64,000 nucleotides of DNA from Sphingomonas sp. NFR04 (GTDB taxonomy: Bacteria; Pseudomonadota; Alphaproteobacteria; Sphingomonadales; Sphingomonadaceae): the NCBI RefSeq assembly GCF_900114095.1, contig NZ_FORV01000009.1:124001-188000 (forward strand), written 5' to 3'. Each line of letters starts with the position of its first letter. Positions within the stretch are counted from its first letter, which is position 1. A model generated the notes under the pieces. That model saw only the letters and a program-made list of their open reading frames with translations, was not told the origin of the DNA and ran no database searches. A program made the position numbers and the translations under genes. Below, one piece after another: positions 41,706 through 50,605 of this stretch.

Positions 41706-44633
41706 ATGCGGGGAACCACACGCACGCTCGCCACGGCATCGATGCTGGCGATCACGACCGCGGCACTAGCACTGCCGGCCGCGGCACAGACGACGCAGCC
41801 ACAGGAAACGCAGCAGCCGCCGGCACCGGCCGGCCAGGCAGACAACGCTGCCAGTGAAAGCGAGATCGTCGTCACCGGCCTGCGCGCCAGCCTCGCCTCG
41901 GCGCAGGCGGTGAAGCAGAATGCCGAGCAGATCGTCGACTCGATCACCGCGCAGGACATCGGGCGCTTCCCCGACGTCAACGTCGCCGAGTCGCTGCAGC
42001 GCATCTCGGGCATCCAGATCCAGCGCAACCTGGGCGAAGGCAGCACGGTCGCGATCCGCGGCCTCAGCGACATCCGCACCGAGCTCAACGGCCACGACAT
42101 CTTCACCGCGAACGGCGGCGTCGGCCTGTCGTTCGAGGAAGTCGGCCCCGACCTGCTCAGCCGCGTCGACGTCTACAAGAATCCCTCGGCGGAAATGATC
42201 GAAGGCTCGCTGGGCGGCACGATCGATCTGCGCACCCGCATGCCGTTCGATGCCAGCGGCCGCATCATCTCCGCCACCATCGCCGGCACCCGCTACGATC
42301 TCGCCAAGAAGAATGGCTGGAACGTCTCCGGCCTCTACAGCAACCGCTGGCAGACCGGGATCGGCGAGATCGGCTTCCTCGTGAACGCCTCGTACCAGAA
42401 GTCCGCGTTCCGCCAGGATCTCGACCAGGTCGAGCCTTATCTCTGGCACGGCCCCAACCCGACCACCGATGGCTCGCCGGTGCAGCCCTCGCTGGTGCCG
42501 GGCTATACGACGCAGAACGTCCAGGTGCAGAAGGGCGGCGGGTTCAACGTCGCGCAGGGCGATCGCCGGCGCACCAGCGTGTCGGCCGCGCTGCAGTGGA
42601 AGCCTGCGGACAATGTCGAAGTCTATGCCCGCGTGCTCAACGCCAGCTACAAGTTCCGCGACACCGGCGTCTCGTTCTTCGCCACCGAGGACGGCGCCGC
42701 GCCCGTCGGCACCTTCACCGTCGACAATGGCGTCGCGACCTCCGGCGCGCTGGCCAGCCCGTCGGGCTCGTCGGTCACCTATGGCGCCAACCGCTCGACC
42801 CGCACCACCGATCTCAGCGCCGGAATCAAATGGGCGCTCGGCGAGCATCTGCACCTGGTGTTCGATTACCAGCACATCGATGCCAAGGTGGACCAGGATT
42901 CGCTGAACCTCACCATCACCCCCTATGCCGCCAGCGACGGCGCGGCGGGCGTGTTCAGCGGCGACTACACCTATGTGTTCGACAATCGCGGCAAGTTCCC
43001 CACCCAGGGCATCGTCGATCCGGTCACCGGCCAGCCGTCCAACTTCTTCGCCAACCCGGCCAATTACGGCTTCACCGCGATCCAGCCCGACCGGACGCGC
43101 AATACCGCCAAGGGCGACAGCCCGCGACTGGACCTGACCTGGGACTTCGACGAAGGCAGCTTCCTCAAGTCGATCACCGCCGGCGCGCGCTACAGCGGCA
43201 AGACCGCGATCAACCGCGATACCAACGTCAACAACTGGCAGACGATCGGCGGCACCTGCGCCAACTGGTCGAGCGCGGCGAGCTGTTACCGCGTCGCCGA
43301 CCATCCCGAGGTGGTGGAAGTCAATCCGGGCCAGGCGACGCTGCTGCGCGGCGACGGCGCCGCTTCGGTGTTCGGGCCGGTGCTGCAGTGGAACCTGTAC
43401 GACGCCCAGCATCCGGACTCCGCCTTCGCGCATCTCAAGGCGATCAGCGGCCAGACGATCGGCTTCGGCGACCTGGACAACCCGCAGCAATCGACCACCA
43501 GCCGCGTCAAGGAGCATGACTACGCCGCCTATCTGCGCACAGCCTTCGGCACGGACATCGGCGGGATGACCTTCGACGGCAATGTCGGGCTGCGCTACGT
43601 GCGCACCGAGGCGACGGGCGTCGGCTTCCAGGTGCTCAGCTATCGCACCTCTGGGGGCACCAACCCGACGAGCACCTCGATCATCGATCCCTATGAGGGC
43701 GGCCGCAACTATTCCAAGTGGCTGCCCAGCGTGAACCTGCGGCTGCGCATCACCCCCAAGGTGCAGGCGCGCTTCGCCTTCTCCAAGAACATCTACCGCC
43801 CGACCTTCACCCAGCTGAACCCCAGCTACTCGCTGTCGCCGGTCTATGACGGGGCGAGCGCGACCCCGACGCCGCTCAACCCCTCGGCACCGTACAACCC
43901 GACGACCAATCCCTATCAGGGGTCGGGATCGGTTTCGGGCAATCCCAATCTGCGGCCGGAGCGGGTGACCTCGTTCGACGGGGCGCTGGAATGGTATTTC
44001 GAGCGTAGCGGCAACGTGTTCATCACCGTGTTCCGCAAGGATCTGCGCGACATCATCGATACGCGCAGCTTCCTCACCACCCGTGACATCGCCAATGTCG
44101 GCGTCGTGCAGTTCAACGTCAGCGCGGTGGTGAACACGCCCAGAGGCTCGGTGCAGGGCTTCGAGATCGGCGGCCAGAAGTTCTTCAACTTCCTGCCGGG
44201 CGCGCTGTCGGGCTTCGGCGTGCAGGCCAACTACACGTTTGCCGACAGCGATGCCGGCACGGTCGCGTCCGGATCGATCGGGTCGCAGACCCAGTTCGCG
44301 GTGCCGCTGATCAACCTGTCGCGCAACAGCTACAATCTGATCGCGCTGTACGACAAATACGGGATCAACGCCCGCGTCGCCTATAACTGGCGCGACAAGT
44401 ATCTCGACTCGATCTCCGAAGTCGGCGCCGAAAGCCTGCCCATCTACTTCAAGTCCTACGGCACGCTCGACGCCTCGATCAGCTACGACATCACCAAGCA
44501 GTTCTCGGTGACGCTCGACGGGCAGAACCTGCTCGATACCGTCAACAAGAGCTATCAGGGGGAACCGCGCTACCTGCGCAACTACCAGATCAACGATCGC
44601 CGCTTCTCGGTGCGCCTGCGCGCCCTGTTCTGA
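41706..44633 (+). CDS. TonB-dependent receptor 4
   Basis: A 975-aa receptor. The ATG at 41706 (MRGTTRTL) has GGAGGGG 7 nt upstream; the ATG at 41699 is out of frame. Signal ends LALPAAAQ. TonB-box-like EIVVTGLRASL; plug with ITAQDIGRFPDVNVAESLQR and ISGIQIQRNLGEGSTVAIR; barrel ending DRRFSVRLRALF. It is closest in wording to TBDR 2 (both have SITAQDIG, VDVYKNPSAE and a halogenase-like gene next), which suggests duplication of a TBDR-halogenase module. Control by both IclR and a LacI-type protein is suggested by its two adjacent operators. The ligand is unknown but probably an oligosaccharide. Confidence 0.93.
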   Translation: MRGTTRTLATASMLAITTAALALPAAAQTTQPQETQQPPAPAGQADNAASESEIVVTGLRASLASAQAVKQNAEQIVDSITAQDIGRFPDVNVAESLQRISGIQIQRNLGEGSTVAIRGLSDIRTELNGHDIFTANGGVGLSFEEVGPDLLSRVDVYKNPSAEMIEGSLGGTIDLRTRMPFDASGRIISATIAGTRYDLAKKNGWNVSGLYSNRWQTGIGEIGFLVNASYQKSAFRQDLDQVEPYLWHGPNPTTDGSPVQPSLVPGYTTQNVQVQKGGGFNVAQGDRRRTSVSAALQWKPADNVEVYARVLNASYKFRDTGVSFFATEDGAAPVGTFTVDNGVATSGALASPSGSSVTYGANRSTRTTDLSAGIKWALGEHLHLVFDYQHIDAKVDQDSLNLTITPYAASDGAAGVFSGDYTYVFDNRGKFPTQGIVDPVTGQPSNFFANPANYGFTAIQPDRTRNTAKGDSPRLDLTWDFDEGSFLKSITAGARYSGKTAINRDTNVNNWQTIGGTCANWSSAASCYRVADHPEVVEVNPGQATLLRGDGAASVFGPVLQWNLYDAQHPDSAFAHLKAISGQTIGFGDLDNPQQSTTSRVKEHDYAAYLRTAFGTDIGGMTFDGNVGLRYVRTEATGVGFQVLSYRTSGGTNPTSTSIIDPYEGGRNYSKWLPSVNLRLRITPKVQARFAFSKNIYRPTFTQLNPSYSLSPVYDGASATPTPLNPSAPYNPTTNPYQGSGSVSGNPNLRPERVTSFDGALEWYFERSGNVFITVFRKDLRDIIDTRSFLTTRDIANVGVVQFNVSAVVNTPRGSVQGFEIGGQKFFNFLPGALSGFGVQANYTFADSDAGTVASGSIGSQTQFAVPLINLSRNSYNLIALYDKYGINARVAYNWRDKYLDSISEVGAESLPIYFKSYGTLDASISYDITKQFSVTLDGQNLLDTVNKSYQGEPRYLRNYQINDRRFSVRLRALF

Positions 44634-44674
44634 TCGCAGCGCCCGGCCTCCCTCCTCGGATCCGGGCGTACCTC

Positions 44675-44714
44675 GGGGCAGCTGCGCGCACGGGCGTGCG
44701 GCTGCCCCTTTTTT
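44675..44714 (+). terminator. Rho-independent terminator after TBDR 4
   Basis: GGGGCAGC (44675-44682) pairs with GCTGCCCC (44701-44708); an inner CGCAC/GTGCG stem closes a GGGC loop. Six T residues (44709-44714) follow directly. Only 49 nt separate it from the halogenase-like gene. Confidence 0.88.
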
Positions 44715-44763
44715 CGGATAGCAAGCGGGGGGCGCAACCATGCGCTGCCCGGGGGAACGCAGC

Positions 44764-46269
44764 ATGCACGACAAGCCGGTGACCAGCGTCGTCATTGCCG
44801 GTGGCGGCACGGCCGGGTGGATGGCGGCCGCGACGCTGTCGCGCAGCTTCGCGCCCGAAGCGCTCAAGATCACGCTGGTCGAATCCGCCGAGATCGGCAC
44901 GGTGGGCGTGGGCGAGGCGACCATTCCGCCCATCCTCCCGCTCAACGCCCAGCTCGGCATCGACGAGGACGAGCTCGTCCGCCGCACCCAGGGCACCTAC
45001 AAGCTGGGCATCGAATTCGTCGACTGGGGCGCGCGCGGCAGCCGCTATTTCCACCCTTTCGGCAGCTATGGCGCGGACCTGGGCGGCGTCGCCTTCCACC
45101 ACCACTGGCTGCGGACGCGCGAAGGCGCGCTGGACGACTATTCGCTCAACGCTCGCGCGGCATTGTCGGGCCGGTTCGACCGACCGGCGGAAGACCCGCG
45201 CAGCGTGCTGTCGAAACTGTCCTATGCGCTGCATTTCGACGCGACGCTCTATGCCGCCTTGCTGCGCGAACGGTCGCTGGCGCAGGGCGTGGAAGCGATC
45301 GAGGGGAAGATTGCCGAGGTGGTGCTCGACCCGGCCTCCGGGCATGTCGACCATCTGTCGCTTGCCGACGGGCGCGTGCTGCGCGGCGATCTCTATATCG
45401 ACTGCACCGGCTTTCGCGGCCTGCTGATCGAGCAGGCGCTGCAGACCGGCTATGAGGACTGGAGCCACTGGCTGCCGATGAACCGGGCGCTGGCAGTGCC
45501 GACCGCGCCCAATGGTCCTCCCGTGCCGTTCACGCGATCGACGGCGGATGCGGCGGGCTGGCGCTGGCGAATCCCGCTCCAGCACCGGGTGGGGAACGGC
45601 CATGTCTACAGCAGCGCGTTCACCGATGAAGCCGCCGCCACGGAGGCGCTGGTCGCCGGGCTCGACGGGGCGATGCTGGCGGACCCACGCACGCTCTCCT
45701 TCACCACCGGTAGGCGTCGCAAGGCGTGGCACAAGAATGTCGTGGCGCTGGGGCTGGCCGGAGGGTTCGTCGAACCGCTGGAATCGACCAGCATCCATCT
45801 GATCCAGCGCGGCGTGGTGACATTGATGTCGCTCTTCCCCGCCGCCGGCTTCGTCCAGGCCGAGATCGACTGCTACAATCGCCTGATGCAGACCGAGATG
45901 GAGGAAGTGCGCGACTTCGTCATCCTCCACTACAAGCAGACGCTGCGCGACGACACGCCCTTCTGGCGCCAGGTGCAGGCGATGCCGGTACCCGACAGCC
46001 TTGCCGAGCGCATGGCGATCTTCGCGCATAGCGGCCGGGTACTGCTGGGCCCGGGCGAGCTGTTCCGCGAGACCAGTTGGGTAGCCGTCCTGCTCGGGCA
46101 GGGGATAATGCCGCGCGGCCATGATCCGCTTGCCGATGCCATCCCCGAAAAGGATCTGCGGCTGACCTTGCAGCGGATGCGCGCCGTCATCGGTCGCGGC
46201 GTGGAAGCGCTGCCGACGCATGCCGATTTCCTGGGTCGCCTGTCGGTTGGAAGACATCCGACAACGTAA
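44764..46269 (+). CDS. Flavin-dependent tryptophan-halogenase-like protein 2
   Basis: A 501-aa protein; ATG 44764 follows GGGGGAA. Motifs parallel the first copy: GGGTAGWMAAATL for FAD, GVGEATIPP, catalytic-type Lys in YKLGIEFVDW (residue 80), GWRWRIPLQHR (about 265) and EPLESTSIHLIQ. The copies differ throughout, so the duplication is not recent. Like copy 1 it directly follows a TBDR, here beyond a strong terminator, and there is room for only a minimal promoter of its own. The native substrate and halide are unknown. It ends the glycan region; 46270-46550 shows no gene or clear signal. Confidence 0.9.
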   Translation: MHDKPVTSVVIAGGGTAGWMAAATLSRSFAPEALKITLVESAEIGTVGVGEATIPPILPLNAQLGIDEDELVRRTQGTYKLGIEFVDWGARGSRYFHPFGSYGADLGGVAFHHHWLRTREGALDDYSLNARAALSGRFDRPAEDPRSVLSKLSYALHFDATLYAALLRERSLAQGVEAIEGKIAEVVLDPASGHVDHLSLADGRVLRGDLYIDCTGFRGLLIEQALQTGYEDWSHWLPMNRALAVPTAPNGPPVPFTRSTADAAGWRWRIPLQHRVGNGHVYSSAFTDEAAATEALVAGLDGAMLADPRTLSFTTGRRRKAWHKNVVALGLAGGFVEPLESTSIHLIQRGVVTLMSLFPAAGFVQAEIDCYNRLMQTEMEEVRDFVILHYKQTLRDDTPFWRQVQAMPVPDSLAERMAIFAHSGRVLLGPGELFRETSWVAVLLGQGIMPRGHDPLADAIPEKDLRLTLQRMRAVIGRGVEALPTHADFLGRLSVGRHPTT

Positions 46270-46550
46270 CGGCGACGGCTACCCGCGCCTTGCCCGCCAC
46301 GATCGTAGGTGCGCAGCATGGCGCAGGCCGGACCGAAGCAGTAAGGGTCGGACCGCGTCGATCCAGGCCGGAAACTCGGGCCTGATCGTCGGCACGCCGA
46401 GCGATCCTCGGAAGATAGGGGGGACCATTCGCTTCAGGTTGCGATAGCGGCAACGGCAACGTCGGCGAAAAGGTGCCGTTCAGACCTCCGGCAAGGAGCG
46501 CCCAACCTGGGCCAGGAGCTTCCCGGCCAATGCTGGGCAGGATGCGGGCG

Positions 46551-47534
46551 TCACGCGCAAAGGAGCTGGTTTCGCCCGTTCTGCTTGGCGCCATAGAGAA
46601 GCCTGTCGACGCTCTCGCAAAAGTCGCGGGCATGCTGGCCGTCGCTCGGGAACACGGTGCCGACACCCAAGCTCGCGGTGACGAACGGGCTGCAGTCAGA
46701 CGCTGCGTTGGGGATGGAGAGCGCCTCGATGGCCTGGCAGCAGCGGCGTGCGAGGTCCAGCGCCGCGGCCTCGTCGGTCTCGGGCAGGAGCAGGACGAAC
46801 TCCTCGCCGCCGAACCGCGCGACCACATCCTGCTCGCGGCCGATCTTCTTCAGCGCGGCGGCTACCGATACAAGGCACTCATCGCCACGAACATGGCCGT
46901 ATCGATCGTTGAACCCCTTGAAGTGATCGATGTCGAGCAGGATCATCGACAGCGGCCGGTCCGTGCGACGGGCATCGTCCCAACACGCTTCAAGCCGTTC
47001 GTCAAAGCGCCGGCGGTTCGCAATTCGGGTCAGCCCGTCCTCGAAGGATAACGCTTCCAGCTTCCGCTGCATCTTCATCAACTCCTGCTCGATCCGCTTG
47101 CGTTCGCTGATGTCGAACATGAAGCCGATCAGGCTGTCCACCTCTCCATCGGCGTTGCGAACCACGTGGACGACATCGCGAATCCAGACGAACCCCCGGT
47201 CCTGCGTGAGCGCGCGATAATCCGCCTCGTGATCGAGCCCCGCAATGGACTGCGCCACACAATAATTGACGATATGCTCCCGCTCGTCCGGGTGTATGCG
47301 AGATGCCCAGTCTTCCACCGAGACCCAGCTGTCCTGCGGCCAGCCGAGCAGTGATTCGATCTGCGGCCCGATATATTCGAACCGCATGGTGGCCCAGTCG
47401 ATTTTCCACGGGATCGCGCGCGTGGATTCGAGGAGGGTACGGTAAACGGCGTTCTCTGCGCTCGCGCCCGTCCGCGCCGATGCGTCTCCACTGAGGTTTT
47501 CCGAAAGATCGATATGCGGTTTTTGCTGGGCCAT
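46551..47534 (-). CDS. PAS-GGDEF diguanylate cyclase
   Basis: A 327-aa soluble protein. A PAS_3-type domain (about 30-150; IHPDEREHIVNYC, LIGFMFDISERK) is followed by a GGDEF domain (about 165-325). The active site reads FGGEEFVLLLPET (about residue 241), an active-type variant, and an inhibitory RxxD site (REQD) sits five residues upstream, so product inhibition by c-di-GMP is expected. MILLDIDHFKGFND is the metal- and GTP-binding segment. It should make c-di-GMP in response to a PAS-sensed cue. Monocistronic by position. There is no EAL domain. The neighbouring surface-protein cluster is a possible but unproven output. Confidence 0.93.
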   Translation of the reverse strand: MAQQKPHIDLSENLSGDASARTGASAENAVYRTLLESTRAIPWKIDWATMRFEYIGPQIESLLGWPQDSWVSVEDWASRIHPDEREHIVNYCVAQSIAGLDHEADYRALTQDRGFVWIRDVVHVVRNADGEVDSLIGFMFDISERKRIEQELMKMQRKLEALSFEDGLTRIANRRRFDERLEACWDDARRTDRPLSMILLDIDHFKGFNDRYGHVRGDECLVSVAAALKKIGREQDVVARFGGEEFVLLLPETDEAAALDLARRCCQAIEALSIPNAASDCSPFVTASLGVGTVFPSDGQHARDFCESVDRLLYGAKQNGRNQLLCA

Positions 47535-47747
47535 GGGAACAGTCCTGGAAGAGATACGGTACGCCTGAGCGGAGGGTCGTATGCTCTAGCTGCGCCATGA
47601 GGGTTAGAGAACCGTAACCGGCGACAGCGCTGCGCGCGATCGCAGGTCGATCGGCGATGTACAACAGGGCCGGACGTTCAGCGGGAATGGGAGGAACGAC
47701 CGGATGTGGTCGACTGCGCTAGCGGACCGAAGCGCAACGCAACCAAG

Positions 47748-48920
47748 TCACTTGGTCGGCAGCGCCTGGGCGCAACAGCGGGAGATTTCTTTGAGTTCCG
47801 CATGCAATCCGTGAAGATTGCGCCGAGCAGCTTCCAGCACGGCCACGCTCGCGCGATTTTGCTTCTGCTCGCCATCGGGGGTGAACAGGTCTGCTGGCGC
47901 CTTCGCGTTCCTGCGGCTGGCATGTTCCACCGCTGCCCTTTCGGCGCGTGTCAGCGAAAGCCCGAAATGTGGGGCTATTCTATCCGTCAGCGCGTCCGGC
48001 AGGTCATCATAGTCGATCACCATGCCATGCGGCTTGGCAAGCGCGTGGATCGCGGCCTCGTGATGCCTCGCAAAGATGCGAGCGCACAGATCCTCGGGGC
48101 CAGCCAGATCTTCGCCTATGCCGTACAGCCCGCTCGGCACCAGCGAAGGCACGGTCTGATACCCCCGCATCCGCATCTGCGAGACGAGCACCTCCGCCGG
48201 TTCCCGGAACAAATACACCCATGGTACGCGCGGCATGGCGGCATGGATCAGCGGGAACGCGAGGATGTGCCAGCTGTCCAGTTTGATGAAACATTGCCGT
48301 TCCCCGTTTCGCGCCCGCGCTAATGCCGATAGCATCGCGCGAAGCAATGCGGTGCCGCGCTCGCTCCCGAGGTCGGCCCTGGCCAGGGCGAGACGCACTG
48401 CTGCGTCGAAGGGTCCGGGTTCGGACAAGGACAGTGTTGCAGGAAGTGCACCCAGCATCTGCGCGACCAGCGTCGAGCCACAGCGCGACATGTGAAAGAC
48501 GAGCCCGCGCAACGGAATCGCTTCCTCGCGCGGCGCGTTGTCGATGAAGTCGTCGAGCCTGGTAGCGTGGCGGAAAACGCGATTGAACGGCCGCGCCAAC
48601 GCGCGCTGCACCGAATCTTCGAAAAAGCTGTCCTTCAGCGGATCGTCGCCGAAATAGGCCCAGTCGATCAAGGGCCCGTCATCGGACTCGATGATTCGCA
48701 CGGGCAGCCAGTCCGGCGGTGGCCAGGCCGGGGTTGGCGTGACCGGCGCAGCGCGGCTGCGGGGAGCCAATGCGTCCGGTGGCACGCTCAGTCCCAACTG
48801 ACCGGCCGCCGCGGTAGCGCGTGCCAGGAAGATTTCGTGGCGCTCGCACGTCCCGAGCTGCCGTTGCAGCCCGGAGTCCGCCATCACTGCCTGTTGAAAG
48901 GCGTGCAATGCGTTGCGCAT
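47748..48920 (-). CDS. Sulfotransferase-like protein with Nif11-like N-terminal domain
   Basis: A 390-aa cytoplasmic protein. ATG 48920 (MRNALHAF) has GGGGGAG just upstream; longer in-frame extensions are unsupported. Residues 1-50 (HAFQQAVMADSGLQRQL ... FLARATAAAGQLGLSV) follow the pattern of Nif11-like domains, known as leader regions of some peptide natural-product precursors. A linker leads to a sulfotransferase fold with the 5'-phosphosulfate loop HMSRCGSTLVAQML (about 150-163) and the 3'-phosphate motif VYLFREPAEVLVSQM. PAPS-dependent transfer of sulfate to a protein or glycan is predicted. It is divergent (78 nt) from the Asp/Asn hydroxylase gene. Assignment of the N-terminal domain is by eye. 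Confidence 0.75.
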   Translation of the reverse strand: MRNALHAFQQAVMADSGLQRQLGTCERHEIFLARATAAAGQLGLSVPPDALAPRSRAAPVTPTPAWPPPDWLPVRIIESDDGPLIDWAYFGDDPLKDSFFEDSVQRALARPFNRVFRHATRLDDFIDNAPREEAIPLRGLVFHMSRCGSTLVAQMLGALPATLSLSEPGPFDAAVRLALARADLGSERGTALLRAMLSALARARNGERQCFIKLDSWHILAFPLIHAAMPRVPWVYLFREPAEVLVSQMRMRGYQTVPSLVPSGLYGIGEDLAGPEDLCARIFARHHEAAIHALAKPHGMVIDYDDLPDALTDRIAPHFGLSLTRAERAAVEHASRRNAKAPADLFTPDGEQKQNRASVAVLEAARRNLHGLHAELKEISRCCAQALPTK

Positions 48921-48998
48921 TCTTCTCCCCCGTTTCATGATCGCACGCGCCGGCGCTTTTGCAAGCGGCGCCGCGCATTGCCGGGAGGGGATCGTCGG

Positions 48999-49589
48999 GT
49001 GGAAGCGGAAGTGCGCTACGTCTATCCCGATCAGGTGCGGTTGCCGCTGGCGTTCGATCCGGCGCGGCTCCGCGCCGACCTCGCGGCGCTCGCCCCGGAA
49101 GCATGGACACCTCATTTCGTGCCGCAAAATCACAGCGGCGAATGGGATGTGATGCCGCTCCGCGCGCCCGTCGGCGCCAACCATCCCATTTCGATGATCG
49201 CCGCGCATCCGGACGCGCGCGACTTTGTCGATGCGCCACCCTTGTACCGCGCGCCCTATCTGCGCGCGGTGCTCGCCCAGTTCGACTGCGTGTTGCGCTC
49301 CGTGCGCCTGATGCGGCTGGGCCCTCGATCTTGCATCCGGGAGCATCGCGACCTGGACCTTTGCGCAGAGGACGGGCTGGCGCGGCTGCACCTGCCCATC
49401 GTCACCAACCCCCAGGTGCGCTTCGAGGTCAATCGCCGCCCCGTGGTCATGTCGCCGGGAGAGGTCTGGTATCTTCGGCTGAGCGATCCGCACCTCGTCG
49501 ACAATGCCGGCGATACCGCGCGTATCCATCTGGTGATCGACGCGGAAATGAGCCCCTGGCTTGCAGCGCAGCTAGGCGGGAAAGGCTGA
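48999..49589 (+). CDS. Aspartyl/asparaginyl beta-hydroxylase-like dioxygenase
   Basis: A 196-aa protein. The GTG at 48999 is chosen for GGGAGGGG 8 nt upstream; no ATG gives a sensible start. The cupin-like domain (PF05118 type) shows the Fe(II)-binding His in CIREHRDLDLC (about residue 112), a second His in DTARIHLVIDAE and a nearby Arg suited to 2-oxoglutarate. LRLSDPHLVDNAGDTARIHL matches the family's C-terminal block. It should hydroxylate Asp or Asn side chains of a protein or peptide. Its last 18 nt overlap the end of the convergent acetyltransferase gene. Placed beside a sulfotransferase and an acetyltransferase, it looks like one of several modifying enzymes. Confidence 0.82.
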   Translation: MEAEVRYVYPDQVRLPLAFDPARLRADLAALAPEAWTPHFVPQNHSGEWDVMPLRAPVGANHPISMIAAHPDARDFVDAPPLYRAPYLRAVLAQFDCVLRSVRLMRLGPRSCIREHRDLDLCAEDGLARLHLPIVTNPQVRFEVNRRPVVMSPGEVWYLRLSDPHLVDNAGDTARIHLVIDAEMSPWLAAQLGGKG

Positions 49590-50141
49590 AGGCACACGCC
49601 ACCGCATTGGCTGGTGGAGGCCGTCGCCTGCGTCCGCGTCGCGAAAGCCAAGGCGTGCATAGAGCGCGTGCGCACCGCGGTTGTCGACCGCGACCGCCAG
49701 CGCGATGTCGCGTGCACCGGCGGAGGCCGCGCTCTGCTGGACCCAGGTGATCAGCCCTGTACCGACTCCCTGACCGCGCCAAGCGGGGGCGAGCAGGATG
49801 TCGACGATGCGCCATTCTGGCCTGCTGCGATCGAGATACAGGCGGCCGATCGGCGCGTCCTCACGCAGCACGATCCAGAAGTCCGCACGCGGATGGCGCC
49901 GAACGAAATGACAATGCTGGAGGCAGAACTGCTCGTCGACAAAGGCTTGTTTTTGCGCCTGCGGCCAAGGGTGAAACAATAGTTCCGGCATGCGAAGCTG
50001 TGTGTACAAACTGGCGAGCGCGGGAAGGTCCTCCGGCGAGGCGGCGCGCAGCGTGATTCCGCAGCATTGCAGCGCGCTGGTGTCGATCGCCACACGACGA
50101 TGGCGCGGAAAGGGTGGAAGGCGTAGAAGTGTACTGGTCAA
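49572..50141 (-). CDS. GNAT-family N-acetyltransferase
   Basis: A 189-aa protein. The TTG at 50141 follows AGGGG; no better start codon is seen, so the start is uncertain. GNAT motifs: TLRAASPEDLPALASLY (alpha1), IGRLYLDRSRPEWRIVDILL (beta4), the acetyl-CoA loop WRGQGVGTGLI and the VAVDNRGAHALYARLGF C-terminal signature. The acceptor is unknown. It lies in the surface-protein cluster; homologous acetyltransferases are commonly seen beside tail-collar genes, which supports a role in modification there. The neighbouring region 50142-50251 is a divergent promoter with the DUF6916-like gene. Confidence 0.85.
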   Translation of the reverse strand: MTSTLLRLPPFPRHRRVAIDTSALQCCGITLRAASPEDLPALASLYTQLRMPELLFHPWPQAQKQAFVDEQFCLQHCHFVRRHPRADFWIVLREDAPIGRLYLDRSRPEWRIVDILLAPAWRGQGVGTGLITWVQQSAASAGARDIALAVAVDNRGAHALYARLGFRDADAGDGLHQPMRWRVPSAFPA

Positions 50142-50251
50142 CGCCGCGCCCCTGTTACGAAATTCAGCCGTTCTTGTACTTCACACCGACTACGCTTCAC
50201 GGCAGGATAGTATCGCTCTCGCAAAAAGAGCTGACAGAGGAGAGGAAATTG

Positions 50252-50539
50252 ATGCGCCTGCTCACACCGCAAGACTTTGCGCCTTGGCTTGGCCAGAAGG
50301 TGCGCGTGGCGACGCTTCCGGAGCCTGTAGAAATCACGCTCGAGCGTATCGAACGGCGCAGCCCTATGCGCGGCTTCGATATGCGCGAACCCTTCTCGCT
50401 GTTCTTCGAATCGCCGCTACACGTCTTCTTGATCGACGGCACCTATGATCTCGATTGCGGCAAGGGCGGCCCGCACTTCATCCTGCTGACGCAGCTGCAA
50501 CCTGCCGACCGTCGCTTCTACGAAGCCGTTTTTGCCTGA
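50252..50539 (+). CDS. DUF6916-like small protein
   Basis: A 95-aa protein; ATG 50252 has GAGGAGAGGAAA upstream. It opens MRLLTPQDFAPWLGQKVRV and has the later block REPFSLFFESP, with DGTYDLDCGKGG and ending in RRFYEAVFA. These match, by memory, the small all-beta DUF6916 proteins found beside tail-collar (microcystin-dependent) proteins. No signal peptide or membrane segment. It is convergent with the collar gene across a shared hairpin. It may be an accessory or chaperone of the collar protein; this is inference. Confidence 0.75.
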   Translation: MRLLTPQDFAPWLGQKVRVATLPEPVEITLERIERRSPMRGFDMREPFSLFFESPLHVFLIDGTYDLDCGKGGPHFILLTQLQPADRRFYEAVFA

Positions 50540-50580
50540 CGGCGAAGATCCGGCCCTGGCCATCCCACCCCCGCGCCGAG

Positions 50581-50605
50581 GCAATTGATCCATCGGATCA
50601 ATTGC
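50581..50605. terminator. Bidirectional hairpin between DUF6916-like and collar genes
   Basis: GCAATTGATCC (50581-50591) and GGATCAATTGC (50595-50605) form a perfect 11-bp stem with a 3-nt loop. It overlaps the stop codon of the collar gene (50598-50600). Confidence 0.65.

Noticed and set aside
24767..46269. Halogenated natural-product gene cluster, suggested by two halogenase-like genes
   Set aside because: No NRPS, PKS or tailoring genes are present; both genes lie in TBDR/glycoside-hydrolase units.
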